Below, piece by piece: positions 1 to 7,351 of a stretch of 64,000 nucleotides of DNA. Within the stretch, counting starts at the first letter, position 1; each line of letters starts with the position of its first letter. The notes beneath the pieces are model-generated. The model did no database searches and was not told where the DNA came from. It worked only from the letters and a program-made list of their open reading frames with translations. Source of the stretch: Microbacterium paraoxydans (GTDB taxonomy: Bacteria > Actinomycetota > Actinomycetes > Actinomycetales > Microbacteriaceae); NCBI RefSeq assembly GCF_900105335.1, contig NZ_LT629770.1:124001-188000 (forward strand), given 5' to 3'. A program made the position numbers and the translations under genes.

Positions 1-1
1 C

Positions 2-1510
2 GACTACATGGGCTCGCACGCCTCGGCGGTGGCCACCCGGTTCCACGACGCCTGGGTGACGTTCGCCATGCGGCGCAAGGCCTGGGCCTACCAGCAGGAC
101 CAGCTCCCCACGACGCATCCCATCGTCGCCGACATCCCCGACCTCGAGGCCGCGAAGCTGAACTTCGACGGCATCACCTACGCCAAGGGCGCTTCGGTGC
201 TGAAGCAGCTCGTCGCGTTCGTGGGCGATGACGCCTTCTTCGAGGGGGCTCGCCGGTACTTCGCCGCCAACGCCTTCGGCAACACCACTCTCGACGACTT
301 CCTCGTCGAGCTCAGCGCGGTGTCCGGGCGGGACATGACCGACTGGGCAGCCGCCTGGCTGCAGACGACGGGCGTCTCGACGATCTGGACGGAGACCGAC
401 GACGACGGAGGACACCACCTCGTGCAGGACGATGTGCGTCCGCACCGCCTGCGGATCGGGCTGTACGACCGCGTGGACGGCCGCATCGTGCGGCGGGAGC
501 AGCGGGAGCTGGACCTGATCGGGGAGCGCGTCGACATCGACCTCCCCGAGGCCGATCTCGTGCTGCTCAACGACGACGACCTCACCTATGCGAAGGCGCG
601 CCTCGACGAGCGGTCGTTGCGCACCGTCGAGGAGTCCCTCTCCGACATCGAGGACCCGCTCGCCCGTGCGCTCGTGTGGTCGTCGCTGTGGAACGCGACC
701 CGCGACGGCGAGCTCGACGCGGCCCGCTTCGTCGCGATCGTGCGGGCGCACGCGCCGCGGGAGTCGAACGGCGGTCTGCTGGCCGCAGCGCTCCTCGACG
801 CCGCTTTCGCGCTGCGGCATTTCGTCCGCGACGACCGACGCGACGCGGAGCAGCGCGCTTGGACCGAAGCCACGTGGTCGGCGCTGCAGCAGGCGGACGC
901 CGGCAGCGACGCCCAGCTCTCCTGGGCGCGCGCGCTGGCGGCGGCCTCGGCCTTCGACGACATCCATCACGCCGAGGTCCGTGCCCTGCTCGACGGCGAT
1001 GTGCCCGAGGGGCTCGTCGTGGATCCCGACCTGCGCTGGCAGCTCCTCACGGCCCTCGTGACGACCGGCCGCGCCGATCTCACGGACATCGCCGCGGAGG
1101 AGGAGCGGGACGACACCGGCGACGGACGCACCGCCGCCCGCCGCGCTCGTGCCTCCGTGCCCGACGCGACGGTGCGCGCGGCCGCCTGGACGGCCGCATG
1201 GGATGACCGGTCTCTCACCAACGACCACCTCGATGCCGAGATCGCGGGCTTCCGCGCCGGCGGCCGCCGCGACCTCATCGAGTCCTTCGACGAGGAGTAC
1301 TTCGAGCGGATCGGGACGGCGTGGTCGGAGCGGAGCATCGAGATCGCTCGTCGACTGGTGATCGGTCTGTTCCCCGCGCGGTCCTCGCTGGACCTGGTCG
1401 ATGCCTGGCTGTCGGCCAGCCCCGAGGCCCCGGCAGCGCTGCGACGACTCCTCATCGAGCAGCGCGACCACCTCGCGCGTGACCTGCGGGTGCGGGGCGC
1501 TCAGGACTAG
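2..1510 (+). CDS. pepN: Aminopeptidase N (M1 family), 3' part only
   Basis: C-terminal part of a zinc-dependent M1 aminopeptidase that removes N-terminal residues from peptides in the cytosol; the reading frame is open to the left window edge, so the start is missing. About 502 codons are visible. The segment with GITYAKGASVLKQL near codon 60 carries the Tyr of the Y-x-K-G motif that stabilises the transition state in this family; the HExxH-x18-E zinc site would lie just upstream, outside the window. The remaining 400 codons match the long helical ERAP1-like C-terminal domain of actinobacterial PepN (about 850 aa in full). The stop codon overlaps the stop of the convergent acetyltransferase gene by 3 bp. 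Family call is confident; activity cannot be judged without the 5' half. Confidence 0.9.
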   Translation, partial: DYMGSHASAVATRFHDAWVTFAMRRKAWAYQQDQLPTTHPIVADIPDLEAAKLNFDGITYAKGASVLKQLVAFVGDDAFFEGARRYFAANAFGNTTLDDFLVELSAVSGRDMTDWAAAWLQTTGVSTIWTETDDDGGHHLVQDDVRPHRLRIGLYDRVDGRIVRREQRELDLIGERVDIDLPEADLVLLNDDDLTYAKARLDERSLRTVEESLSDIEDPLARALVWSSLWNATRDGELDAARFVAIVRAHAPRESNGGLLAAALLDAAFALRHFVRDDRRDAEQRAWTEATWSALQQADAGSDAQLSWARALAAASAFDDIHHAEVRALLDGDVPEGLVVDPDLRWQLLTALVTTGRADLTDIAAEEERDDTGDGRTAARRARASVPDATVRAAAWTAAWDDRSLTNDHLDAEIAGFRAGGRRDLIESFDEEYFERIGTAWSERSIEIARRLVIGLFPARSSLDLVDAWLSASPEAPAALRRLLIEQRDHLARDLRVRGAQD

Positions 1511-2037
1511 GTCGCGGCCTCCACGGTCATGCCCATCACGGTCCGCACGATCCACGGATGGGCATGGTCATCGGCGATGTGGGTCATGCCGAGCTTCTCC
1601 GCCACGCCTCGTGACGCCTGGTTCTCGGGGTGGATGATGGCGGTGAGGAGGGTCGGTGCGAAGGTCTGCGCGACGAGGTCGACGCAGGCGCGCGCAGCTT
1701 CGGTCGCATAGCCGCGTCGTTGGCGGTCGGTGCGGACGTGATACCCGACTTCGAGCACGGGGGAGTCGTTCACCGACTGCCAGGTGAGACCGCAGTCGCC
1801 GAGGAACTCCCCGTCGTGCGTCTCGATGACCCAGAGACCGTGGCCGTCCTCGCGGTAGCGCTGCTGCATGCGCGCGATCCACGCGGCGGCTTCCGTTCGC
1901 GACTTCGGCGCCGGGTAGTAGGCCATGACCTCCGCATCCCCGAGGAGCGCCGCCATCTCGTCGAGGTCGTCGGCGGTCATCTCCCGGAAGGCGAGCCGCG
2001 GCGTCGGGGAGGGCAGGAGGCGTCGCGGTGCGGTCAC
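1507..2037 (-). CDS. GNAT N-acetyltransferase (RimJ/RimL type)
   Basis: A 176-aa acetyltransferase of the GNAT fold, close in layout to RimJ/RimL-type enzymes that use acetyl-CoA to modify amino groups of proteins or small molecules. The acetyl-CoA pyrophosphate loop is visible as RQRRGYATEAAR in the middle of the protein, followed by the typical ASRGVAEKLGM segment near the C-terminus. I chose the GTG start at 2037 because it forms a 4-bp GTGA overlap with the stop of the upstream metallo-hydrolase gene, implying translational coupling; the frame stays open further upstream but only as arginine-rich antisense sequence. The substrate cannot be inferred. Confidence 0.8.
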   Translation of the reverse strand: MTAPRRLLPSPTPRLAFREMTADDLDEMAALLGDAEVMAYYPAPKSRTEAAAWIARMQQRYREDGHGLWVIETHDGEFLGDCGLTWQSVNDSPVLEVGYHVRTDRQRRGYATEAARACVDLVAQTFAPTLLTAIIHPENQASRGVAEKLGMTHIADDHAHPWIVRTVMGMTVEAAT

Positions 2038-2672
2038 AGATCCACGGCGTCGCCGGGTTCGAGCACGAGGAACTCGCCGCCGCCCTGCTCGGTCGCCCAC
2101 TGCAGTCGCTGGCGGTGCATGTTCTTGCCGATCACGGACAGGGTCATGTCGTGCGTGCCGAACGCCCGGCGGGGCTTCACGGCGAGCACGTAGTCGATGG
2201 CCTCCCCGATCTTGAGCCACGGGGCTCCGAGCGGCGCGGCGAGGGTGCCGACCTCGACGCCCTCGGGCACCGCATACGAGTCACCGGGGTAGTAGAACGT
2301 GTCGTTGACGAGCACGCCCACGTTGTCGATCGTCGGGATCGACGAGTGGATCACCGCGTGCGTGCCTCCGAAGAAGCGCAGGGTGAAGGCGCCGACCTCC
2401 ACGGTGTCGCCGGGGGAGACGACGGTCACCTCATAGCCCTCCGCCGCCTTCGCCACGCCCTCCGGCCCGAAGATCGGGGTCCCGGGGGCCGCGCGCAGGA
2501 TCCGGTCGAGGTGCTCCGGCGTCCAGTGGTCGGGGTGCTCGTGCGTGAGCACGATGGCGACCAGTCCGCTGAGATCGTGCAGCGGCGCGGTGAAGGATCC
2601 CGGATCGATCAGGAGGGTGTCGTCGTTCTGGTCCAGACGGAGGGTGGCATGTTCGAACTTGGTGACGCGCAT
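2034..2672 (-). CDS. Metallo-beta-lactamase-fold hydrolase (UlaG-like)
   Basis: A 212-aa MBL-fold metal-dependent hydrolase. The metal-binding motif THEHPDHW lies at residues 43-50 (H44, H46, D48, H49), with further conserved segments GTHAVIHS, YYPGDS and FGTHDM that should supply the remaining histidine and aspartate ligands. The layout resembles short UlaG/YtnP-like hydrolases acting on lactones or phosphodiesters; no specific substrate is evident. The ATG at 2672 is preceded by a good GGAGT Shine-Dalgarno. It is the first gene of a two-gene unit with the GNAT gene (4-bp overlap) and reads away from tRNA-Glu. Family assignment is firm, function open. Confidence 0.8.
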   Translation of the reverse strand: MRVTKFEHATLRLDQNDDTLLIDPGSFTAPLHDLSGLVAIVLTHEHPDHWTPEHLDRILRAAPGTPIFGPEGVAKAAEGYEVTVVSPGDTVEVGAFTLRFFGGTHAVIHSSIPTIDNVGVLVNDTFYYPGDSYAVPEGVEVGTLAAPLGAPWLKIGEAIDYVLAVKPRRAFGTHDMTLSVIGKNMHRQRLQWATEQGGGEFLVLEPGDAVDL

Positions 2673-2823
2673 GAGACGAGTCAACTCCTTCCCGGGGGCT
2701 GCGGCAAACGGAGATCGGCGCGCCACGCCCGGGATCCTGGTTGGAGCGGCCTCGATTTGGCGCCATGAGAATCGCCGTGGCATACTTGAACGGTTGTCGC
2801 GGAACGGAAAAGTTCTGCAAGAC

Positions 2824-2896
2824 GGCCCCATCGTATAGCGGCCTAGTACGCCGCCCTCTCACGGCGGTAACGCGGGTTCGAATCCCGCTGGGGTCA
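2824..2896 (+). tRNA. tRNA-Glu (anticodon CTC)
   Basis: A 73-nt cloverleaf. Acceptor strands GGCCCCA and TGGGGTC pair (one G-U), with discriminator A at 2896. The anticodon arm is CCGCC-CTCTCAC-GGCGG, giving anticodon CTC (Glu, GAG). The T arm is GCGGG-TTCGAAT-CCCGC. No CCA is encoded. The 3' 28 nt (from 2869) recur at 4321-4348, the far end of the neighbouring island, as expected of a tRNA used as an integration target. The second copy lacks D and anticodon arms and has a G-to-A change that breaks a T-stem pair, so only this copy is functional. Confidence 0.95.
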
Positions 2897-2902
2897 CACA
2901 AC

Positions 2903-2942
2903 ACGACGAAAGCCCTCCGGTTCTCCGGGGGGCTTTCGTCGT
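2903..2942 (+). terminator. Terminator hairpin after tRNA-Glu (copy 1)
   Basis: A long inverted repeat, ACGACGAAAGCCC on the left and GGGCTTTCGTCGT on the right, with CCGG/CCGG at the tip. It starts 6 nt after the tRNA. The stem is nearly self-complementary, so it can work in both directions. It is duplicated at 4355-4394 as part of the direct repeat. Confidence 0.8.
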
Positions 2943-2956
2943 TCCGAGCGTGCGCG

Positions 2957-3063
2957 TCAGTCGTCCGCGCGCAGCGACAGGGTCCGGAACGCCCGGGCCT
3001 GGAGCGGCACGACCATGAGCGCCATCATCGCGCCACCGGCCACGACGAACGGCACCCAGACGG
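2957..3063 (-). pseudogene. 3'-terminal fragment of the MFS transporter gene
   Basis: The last 35 codons of the MFS gene found intact at 4409-5650, repeated here without the rest. Two of the three repeat mismatches fall in this fragment and change residues (Gly to Arg near the end, Leu to Val further in). No start codon or upstream coding sequence is attached; past 3063 the sequence is unrelated. It is a by-product of the event that made the 195-bp direct repeat. Confidence 0.85.
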
Positions 3064-3077
3064 CGCGGAACAGCTGG

Positions 3078-3602
3078 CTACCGCCGCTCGGCAAGCCACA
3101 TGACCGGGTAGAGTAGGACCGCGAACGCTGACATGACCATGTCGGCCACTCGCAACAGGAGCACTTCGAGAGCCGCCTGCACCCCGTATCTGGCGGTGAG
3201 GGTGATAACGGTGGGAATCGCGCACGCTGCCGTGCCCAGCCACGCGAGTGCCATGGTATCGGGGCTCAGGACGACGAGCGCGAGCACCAGGAGCGCCGCC
3301 CGGCGCGACGGCATCATGTTCGGGCGCACCGCTCCCTCTCTCACGACATCGACGCACCACGCAAAGGTGATGACTACAGCCACGCCCAACGGGACGAATG
3401 CGAGGTGAGGGAGCGCGTCGAGTTGGAGCGCTCGGATCGAGGTCGCAACCTCGGTCAAGGAGAGCCAGTCGAGAATCGAGCCAAGTACGTCAAGAGGGTC
3501 GGTGCCGTAGACCAGGGCTGCGCCGAATGTCAGAGTGTTGGCTGAAAGCACCATCACCAGGAGGGCGTGAGACTTGTGGATGGACTGGAAGAACGAGAAC
3601 AT
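3078..3602 (-). CDS. Small multi-pass membrane protein of unknown function
   Basis: 174 aa, not recognised. The ATG at 3602 follows an AAAGGGA Shine-Dalgarno at a good distance, so the gene is probably translated. About four hydrophobic segments are visible, near residues 13-32, 65-85, 103-135 and 142-168, with short charged connectors; the C-terminus ends AERR. There is no signal cleavage site and no catalytic motif. The stop lies only 15 bp inside the island edge, so the gene ends right at the repeat boundary. Codon third positions are less G/C-rich than in neighbouring core genes, consistent with acquisition. A phage- or element-encoded holin-like or immunity-type membrane protein is possible, but nothing in the sequence proves it. 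Confidence 0.55.
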   Translation of the reverse strand: MFSFFQSIHKSHALLVMVLSANTLTFGAALVYGTDPLDVLGSILDWLSLTEVATSIRALQLDALPHLAFVPLGVAVVITFAWCVDVVREGAVRPNMMPSRRAALLVLALVVLSPDTMALAWLGTAACAIPTVITLTARYGVQAALEVLLLRVADMVMSAFAVLLYPVMWLAERR

Positions 3603-3743
3603 GATGTCCCTTTCGGATGAGAAGTTTGGAGCGGTTGCTCCTCCGGCGGTGTTGTCGGTATGCCCTCTATGCGCGAGCGTCACTCAACACATGCGCGGCG
3701 GCGGCTGAACTCCGTGCACCGCCACTCATAGCGCCGACCGTGA

Positions 3744-4195
3744 TGTGCCCGCGATTGGTTTTCTGGAGTAGATCGAGACCTGCGTGACCACGTCTTCTAC
3801 CCTGCGAAGAGCGAGATGATCCCTTGGCTGCATGCCGCCGAGGAAACCGCTCTCGACCAGAAGGCCGTGTTCGCCTGGTACTGCGTGCAGGGTGGTGTCG
3901 CCGGATGGTTCGTCATGCGACCTGACAGCGACTCGACCCAGATGCTTGCGTTCGGGTGCTGTGCCATCACCGATGGCGAGCTGGTTACCTCCGTCTGATC
4001 GAACTCGAATCCCTGCGGATCGACCGCCCTGGAGCGGCGCCGGTTGTCGTCGTCCGCGACCACAACTGGACCGCGACCGTGGAGTCACGTCGAGCGACGA
4101 GCATCGCGATGTTCTTGAGGAACCGACGTATCAATGGCGACGGCGTCGCGGAAATGTGGGTCAGATGCTCGGCTCATTGGCGGCACGGAGCATGA
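3744..4195 (+). pseudogene. Frameshifted DUF2958-like gene
   Basis: Two overlapping frames read as one protein if a single G is restored near 3983. The first frame (open from 3744, first ATG 3816) runs ...MLAFGCCAITDGEL and then hits a stop at 3999. The +1-shifted frame continues GYLRLIELESLR...VVVVRDHNW and runs to 4195. Joined, they give ELGYLRLIELESLR, which resembles the ELGY-x-SL-x-ELE-x-R signature I recall for DUF2958, a family of unknown function common on mobile elements. The sequence CTGG|TT would need to be CTGGGTT. This is an inactivated gene or a sequencing error; the family match is by eye only. No convincing start codon precedes 3816. Confidence 0.5.
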
Positions 4196-4320
4196 GGTCA
4201 CGATGAGCGACGCTGGCTGCTCGAGGTCACTGCCCTTAGCGCATAGACGACGTTCGGAGAGAACGGAGCGAATCTCGATCCACACGTGAGGGCGCGCATG
4301 AGCACCTCGACGACCGCATC

Positions 4321-4515
4321 AACACGGGTTCGAATCCCGCTGGGGTCACACAACACGACGAAAGCCCTCCGGTTCTCCGGGGGGCTTTCGTCGTTCCGAG
4401 CGTGCGCGTCAGTCGTCCGCGCCCAGCGACAGGGTCCGGAACGCCCGGGCCTGGAGCGGCACGAGCATGAGCGCCATCATCGCGCCACCGGCCACGACGA
4501 ACGGCACCCAGACGG
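4321..4515. repeat. Right copy of 195-bp direct repeat
   Basis: Partner of 2869-3063 (3 mismatches in 195 bp). It begins with the 28-nt tRNA-Glu 3' end, which here has no 5' half and carries a T-stem-breaking A at 4324, then the terminator hairpin, then runs without a break into the genuine 3' end of the MFS gene. The junction at 4320/4321 is the likely right end of the inserted segment. Confidence 0.93.
4355..4394 (-). terminator. Terminator hairpin after MFS gene (copy 2)
   Basis: Second copy of the hairpin at 2903-2942, with the same arms. It lies 14 bp beyond the stop of the MFS gene on the minus strand and probably terminates that transcript; before the insertion one hairpin would have served tRNA-Glu and the MFS gene as a bidirectional terminator. 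Confidence 0.75.
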
Positions 4516-5650
4516 TGGTGAGGGAGGCCAGCGCGCCGAAGCCCGCCATCGCGAGCGGCATCAGGCAGTCGTCGCCGAGCCGGGTGAGGGAGCCCATGCG
4601 ACCGAGGAACGCGGTGTCCACCGTCGAGGCGAAGGTCGCGCTCAGCAGCACGGAGGCGTAGCCGGCGGTGGCGCCGACGACGGTGGCGGCGACGGCCACC
4701 GTCCAGGCGGGGCCGAACCCGAGCGCGACGATGCCCGCTCCCTGGACGAGGAGAGCGCCGAACCCGCTCCGCGCCTCGTGGCGCGGCCGCCATCTCGCGA
4801 CCGTGGCAGCCCCCACGGCGGCGCCGAGGCCGAGCAGGCCCTCGAAGAGGCCGACCGCGGGAGCCCCCCAACCCTCGTCGTGCGCCCGCAGAGCCAGGCC
4901 GATGCCGACGGCGGGTCCCACGGCGAGATTGAGTCCGGAGAGGGCGATGACGAGCGTGCGCGTCGTGGGGTTCGCTCCGAGGTGGGCGAACGCCGCGCCG
5001 ATCGCCCGCAGGGATGACGTGCGCGGGGCCCGGGCGAGCCGGAACCGCGGACGGAGGGCGATCGCCAGGAACCCGACGACCAGAGCGAAGGTCACCGCGT
5101 TCGCCGATGCGCTCCCCGCGAGACCTGCCTGGGCGACGAGCAGGCCGCCGAGAGCGGCGCTTCCCATCGTGCCGAGGCGAGACGCCGTCTGCATGACAGC
5201 CGCGTAGGAGGGGAGGTCGTCGGTGCGTACCAGCTGTCGCCCGATGGTGCCGGCCGAGGGTTCGTAGAACGCGTCGCACACTCCGAACGCCACGGCGGCG
5301 GCGAGCAGGACGGGCACGGTGGGCGCATGCGAGACCGTCCACACGGCAGCGGCGACGAGCACCCCCACGCGGACCGTGTTGCAGACCATCATCACCCGGC
5401 GGGCATCGGCGCGGTCTGCGATGACCCCGCCGAAGAGCAGCACCATCGCGCGCGGCACCGTGCCGGCGGCGACGATGAGTCCGGCGACGGCGGGGGAGGC
5501 GATCTGCACGGCTGTCCACGCCAACGCGATCGTCCACACGGCGTCGCCGGCGTCGGACAGGGCCTTCACGCCGATCCACGCGTGCACCATCCGGTCACGC
5601 CGGAACGGAGGGGGACTGGAGAGCTCGACGGGCGGGGTGAGCGCGGTCAT
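4409..5650 (-). CDS. MFS transporter
   Basis: A 413-aa major facilitator superfamily protein with about 12 hydrophobic segments, in the MFS_3-like group of drug or metabolite exporters. The A-loop motif GGVIADRADARRVMM between segments 2 and 3 is typical. I chose the ATG at 5650 (MTALTPP) because its A is the last base of the upstream regulator's TGA stop, so the two genes are translationally coupled. Its last 35 codons are duplicated at 2957-3063 across the island. The ArsR-like regulator upstream probably controls it in response to the exported compound, which I cannot identify. Confidence 0.85.
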   Translation of the reverse strand: MTALTPPVELSSPPPFRRDRMVHAWIGVKALSDAGDAVWTIALAWTAVQIASPAVAGLIVAAGTVPRAMVLLFGGVIADRADARRVMMVCNTVRVGVLVAAAVWTVSHAPTVPVLLAAAVAFGVCDAFYEPSAGTIGRQLVRTDDLPSYAAVMQTASRLGTMGSAALGGLLVAQAGLAGSASANAVTFALVVGFLAIALRPRFRLARAPRTSSLRAIGAAFAHLGANPTTRTLVIALSGLNLAVGPAVGIGLALRAHDEGWGAPAVGLFEGLLGLGAAVGAATVARWRPRHEARSGFGALLVQGAGIVALGFGPAWTVAVAATVVGATAGYASVLLSATFASTVDTAFLGRMGSLTRLGDDCLMPLAMAGFGALASLTTVWVPFVVAGGAMMALMLVPLQARAFRTLSLGADD

Positions 5651-6198
5651 CACGGCTCCGTGGGGAACGCGTGGGCGAAGAAGAACACCGGCGTGCGCGC
5701 CCGGCCGTCGTCTTCGTCGATCGAGGCCTGCCAGTCCCGCACCACGCCCAGCACGCGCGCGGAGAGGTCGCGCAGTTCCTCCGGGGTCGCCCACGCGGTG
5801 GTCTCCGTGTTGGAGGCGTCGTAGTCAGCCACGGCGGGCTCGCCTCGGCGGCGGTGCCAGCGCTGCAGACGGTCGATCTGCATGCGGATGCCCTGCCGTT
5901 GTGCTTCCCGGGCGAGCAGGGCATCGGCGGGGGAGTCGGCGAAGTCCTCGACCGACCAGGTCAGGCCCCGCCGTGCGACCGTCCACCAGCTCGTGCGCCG
6001 ATCGCCGGTCGGGTCTGCGGCGCGCTCGACGATGCCGGCACGCTCGAGCATCCGGAGGTGATGGCTGATGCTGCCGACCTGACTCTCGAGCGCACGGGCG
6101 ATCGCCGTCACCTGCGAGGTGCCGTACAGCAGGAGGTAGTCGTAGATGCGGCGACGCAGCGGATGGTGCACGGCGGTGATCACAGAGATGTCTTCCAC
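5650..6198 (-). CDS. ArsR-type winged-helix regulator
   Basis: A 182-aa protein with an N-terminal ArsR-like winged helix at about residues 10-85 (HPLRRRIYDYLL, then QVGSISHHLRMLERAGIV as the recognition helix region) followed by about 90 residues without recognisable domain. It probably represses the downstream MFS gene, with which it forms a coupled pair. I prefer GTG 6198, which has GGAG 5 nt upstream; a TTG at 6234 in the same frame would put the start inside the palindrome at 6231-6244. No metal-binding CxC pair is present, so the inducer is likely organic. Confidence 0.75.
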   Translation of the reverse strand: MEDISVITAVHHPLRRRIYDYLLLYGTSQVTAIARALESQVGSISHHLRMLERAGIVERAADPTGDRRTSWWTVARRGLTWSVEDFADSPADALLAREAQRQGIRMQIDRLQRWHRRRGEPAVADYDASNTETTAWATPEELRDLSARVLGVVRDWQASIDEDDGRARTPVFFFAHAFPTEP

Positions 6199-6230
6199 GC
6201 TCCGAAGGCTATGCACCGGTGCGGAGACGC

Positions 6231-6244
6231 ACAAGACTTCTTGT
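6231..6244. promoter_or_regulatory. Candidate operator of the ArsR-type regulator
   Basis: An inverted repeat ACAAGA-CT-TCTTGT, 32 bp upstream of the chosen regulator start, followed by a second short palindrome GTATAC (6243-6248). It is the only clear palindrome between the regulator and DUF4349 genes, and an autoregulated ArsR-type repressor would be expected to bind here. Inference from position and symmetry only. Confidence 0.45.
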
Positions 6245-6262
6245 ATACCCCGGAACGGCGGG

Positions 6263-7351
6263 CTATTCCTCCGCGTGGGGCGCAGCGGACGCGGCCTTCC
6301 GGCGCCGTCGGCCGCGGCGGACGAGCCAGACGACCAGCACGACGACAGCGGTCACCGCGAGCCAGGGGAGGAGGAAGCCGAACGCGATCACCAGGGCGTT
6401 CAGCGAGACCACCAGACCGTTCCATCCGGCCCGGAGTCCGTCGCCGAAGCCCGCGGGGTCCGCCGCGGCCGGTGCGTCCGCTCGGGACAGCTCCACGGTG
6501 AGGGACGACAGGGCCACCTGATCCTCCAGCGCGGCGAGCTGCTGTTCGTACGACTCGAGCTGCGCCTGGCGATCGGTGAGCGCGACCTCGGCCTCGATGA
6601 GATCGGCGACCGTGCCCGACTGGCTCATGAGCTCCGTGAGCCGCTGCACCGAGGCGCGTGTCGACTCCACGCGGGCGCGGAGGTCGATCGCGGTGGCGGT
6701 CACGTCCTGTTTCGTGACGGAGGACGAGAGCACCTCCCCGGTGTCGCCGAGGGCGGCGATCACCGTGGTCAAGTCGTCGGCGGGGACGCGGACCGTGACC
6801 CAGCCGTACCCGGAGTCCGCGGGGACCCGCTCGGCGGGGGCATCCGTCGCGAGCGCCTTGCCGACCTCGGTGCTCTCGACGTAGCCGCCGTGCTCGACAG
6901 CGAGGTCGCCGATGGCGGCGGCGGCATCGGCGATGTCCTTCACCTGCACCGAGGCCTGGGCCGAGGCGACGATCTCCCTGCCGTCTTCGGCGGATGCCGC
7001 GGCGTCCGATCCGATGACACCGGGCAGGGTCGCCCCCTCGACAGCGCGGTCCGGCACGGCCGACCCCGCCTCGTCGGTCGACCAGCCCACGACGCCGTCC
7101 GCTGTGGACACGGACGAGCCGCCCCCTCCCACGGCACCGAGGATCGGCGGCGTCACGAGGACTCCGACGACGAAGGCCGCCGCGATCCCGCCGGCAGTGA
7201 GCCACCGGCGCCGACGTCTCCTGGCGCCCTCTGCGCGCGGCGGAACCGGCGGCCGCTCGCCCTGGATCTCGGTGAACACGGCCTCCTCGATCCGCGCGAC
7301 GGTCGCGTCGGACACGGGCGGGAGGCTCTGTTGCGGGGTCTGGTCGTTCAT
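6263..7351 (-). CDS. DUF4349 membrane protein
   Basis: A 362-aa protein of the DUF4349 family. Residues 1-48 are cytoplasmic and basic (RRRRRRW), residues 50-74 form a transmembrane helix, residues 120-310 make the DUF4349 region with a helical, coiled-coil-like stretch rich in E, Q and L (SGTVADLIEAEVAL, DRQAQLESYEQQ), and a second helix near 320-348 is followed by a basic tail, so the middle domain should lie outside the membrane. Its ATG overlaps the stop of the ECF sigma gene (ATGA), so both are made together. This layout suggests a role linked to sigma-factor activity or envelope sensing, but no anti-sigma zinc motif is visible in the N-terminus. Confidence 0.8.
   Translation of the reverse strand: MNDQTPQQSLPPVSDATVARIEEAVFTEIQGERPPVPPRAEGARRRRRRWLTAGGIAAAFVVGVLVTPPILGAVGGGGSSVSTADGVVGWSTDEAGSAVPDRAVEGATLPGVIGSDAAASAEDGREIVASAQASVQVKDIADAAAAIGDLAVEHGGYVESTEVGKALATDAPAERVPADSGYGWVTVRVPADDLTTVIAALGDTGEVLSSSVTKQDVTATAIDLRARVESTRASVQRLTELMSQSGTVADLIEAEVALTDRQAQLESYEQQLAALEDQVALSSLTVELSRADAPAAADPAGFGDGLRAGWNGLVVSLNALVIAFGFLLPWLAVTAVVVLVVWLVRRGRRRRKAASAAPHAEE

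Larger units (their letters stand above)
2869..3063. repeat. Left copy of 195-bp direct repeat at tRNA-Glu
   Basis: Aligned by eye to 4321-4515 with a constant offset of 1452 bp and only three mismatches (2872 G/A, 2971 G/C, 3013 C/G). It covers the T-arm and acceptor 3' half of tRNA-Glu, the terminator hairpin and 107 bp that equal the 3' end of the MFS gene. Identity begins exactly inside the tRNA and stops abruptly after 3063. This is the direct-repeat arrangement left by insertion of an element at a tRNA 3' end, although 195 bp is longer than a normal att core. Confidence 0.93.
3064..4320. mobile_element. Small genomic island at tRNA-Glu(CTC), unique part
   Basis: A 1,257-bp segment between the two copies of the 195-bp repeat, with no counterpart elsewhere in the window. 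Base composition looks lower in G+C: one 60-base line (3481-3540) counts 36 G/C (60%), against 43 of 60 in a core line (10561-10620). Contents are a small membrane-protein gene on the minus strand and, on the plus strand, a frameshifted gene resembling DUF2958, a family I associate with plasmids and integrative elements. No integrase, relaxase or transposase gene is present, so it is either a remnant or depends on a helper. Boundaries come from the ends of repeat identity. Confidence 0.7.

Noticed and set aside
4085..4285. 66-codon frame on the minus strand at the right end of the island
   Set aside because: No Shine-Dalgarno, no homology by eye, and it overlaps the frameshifted gene.
4321..4348. 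Second tRNA-Glu
   Set aside because: Only the T arm and 3' acceptor strand are present, with one T-stem pair broken.
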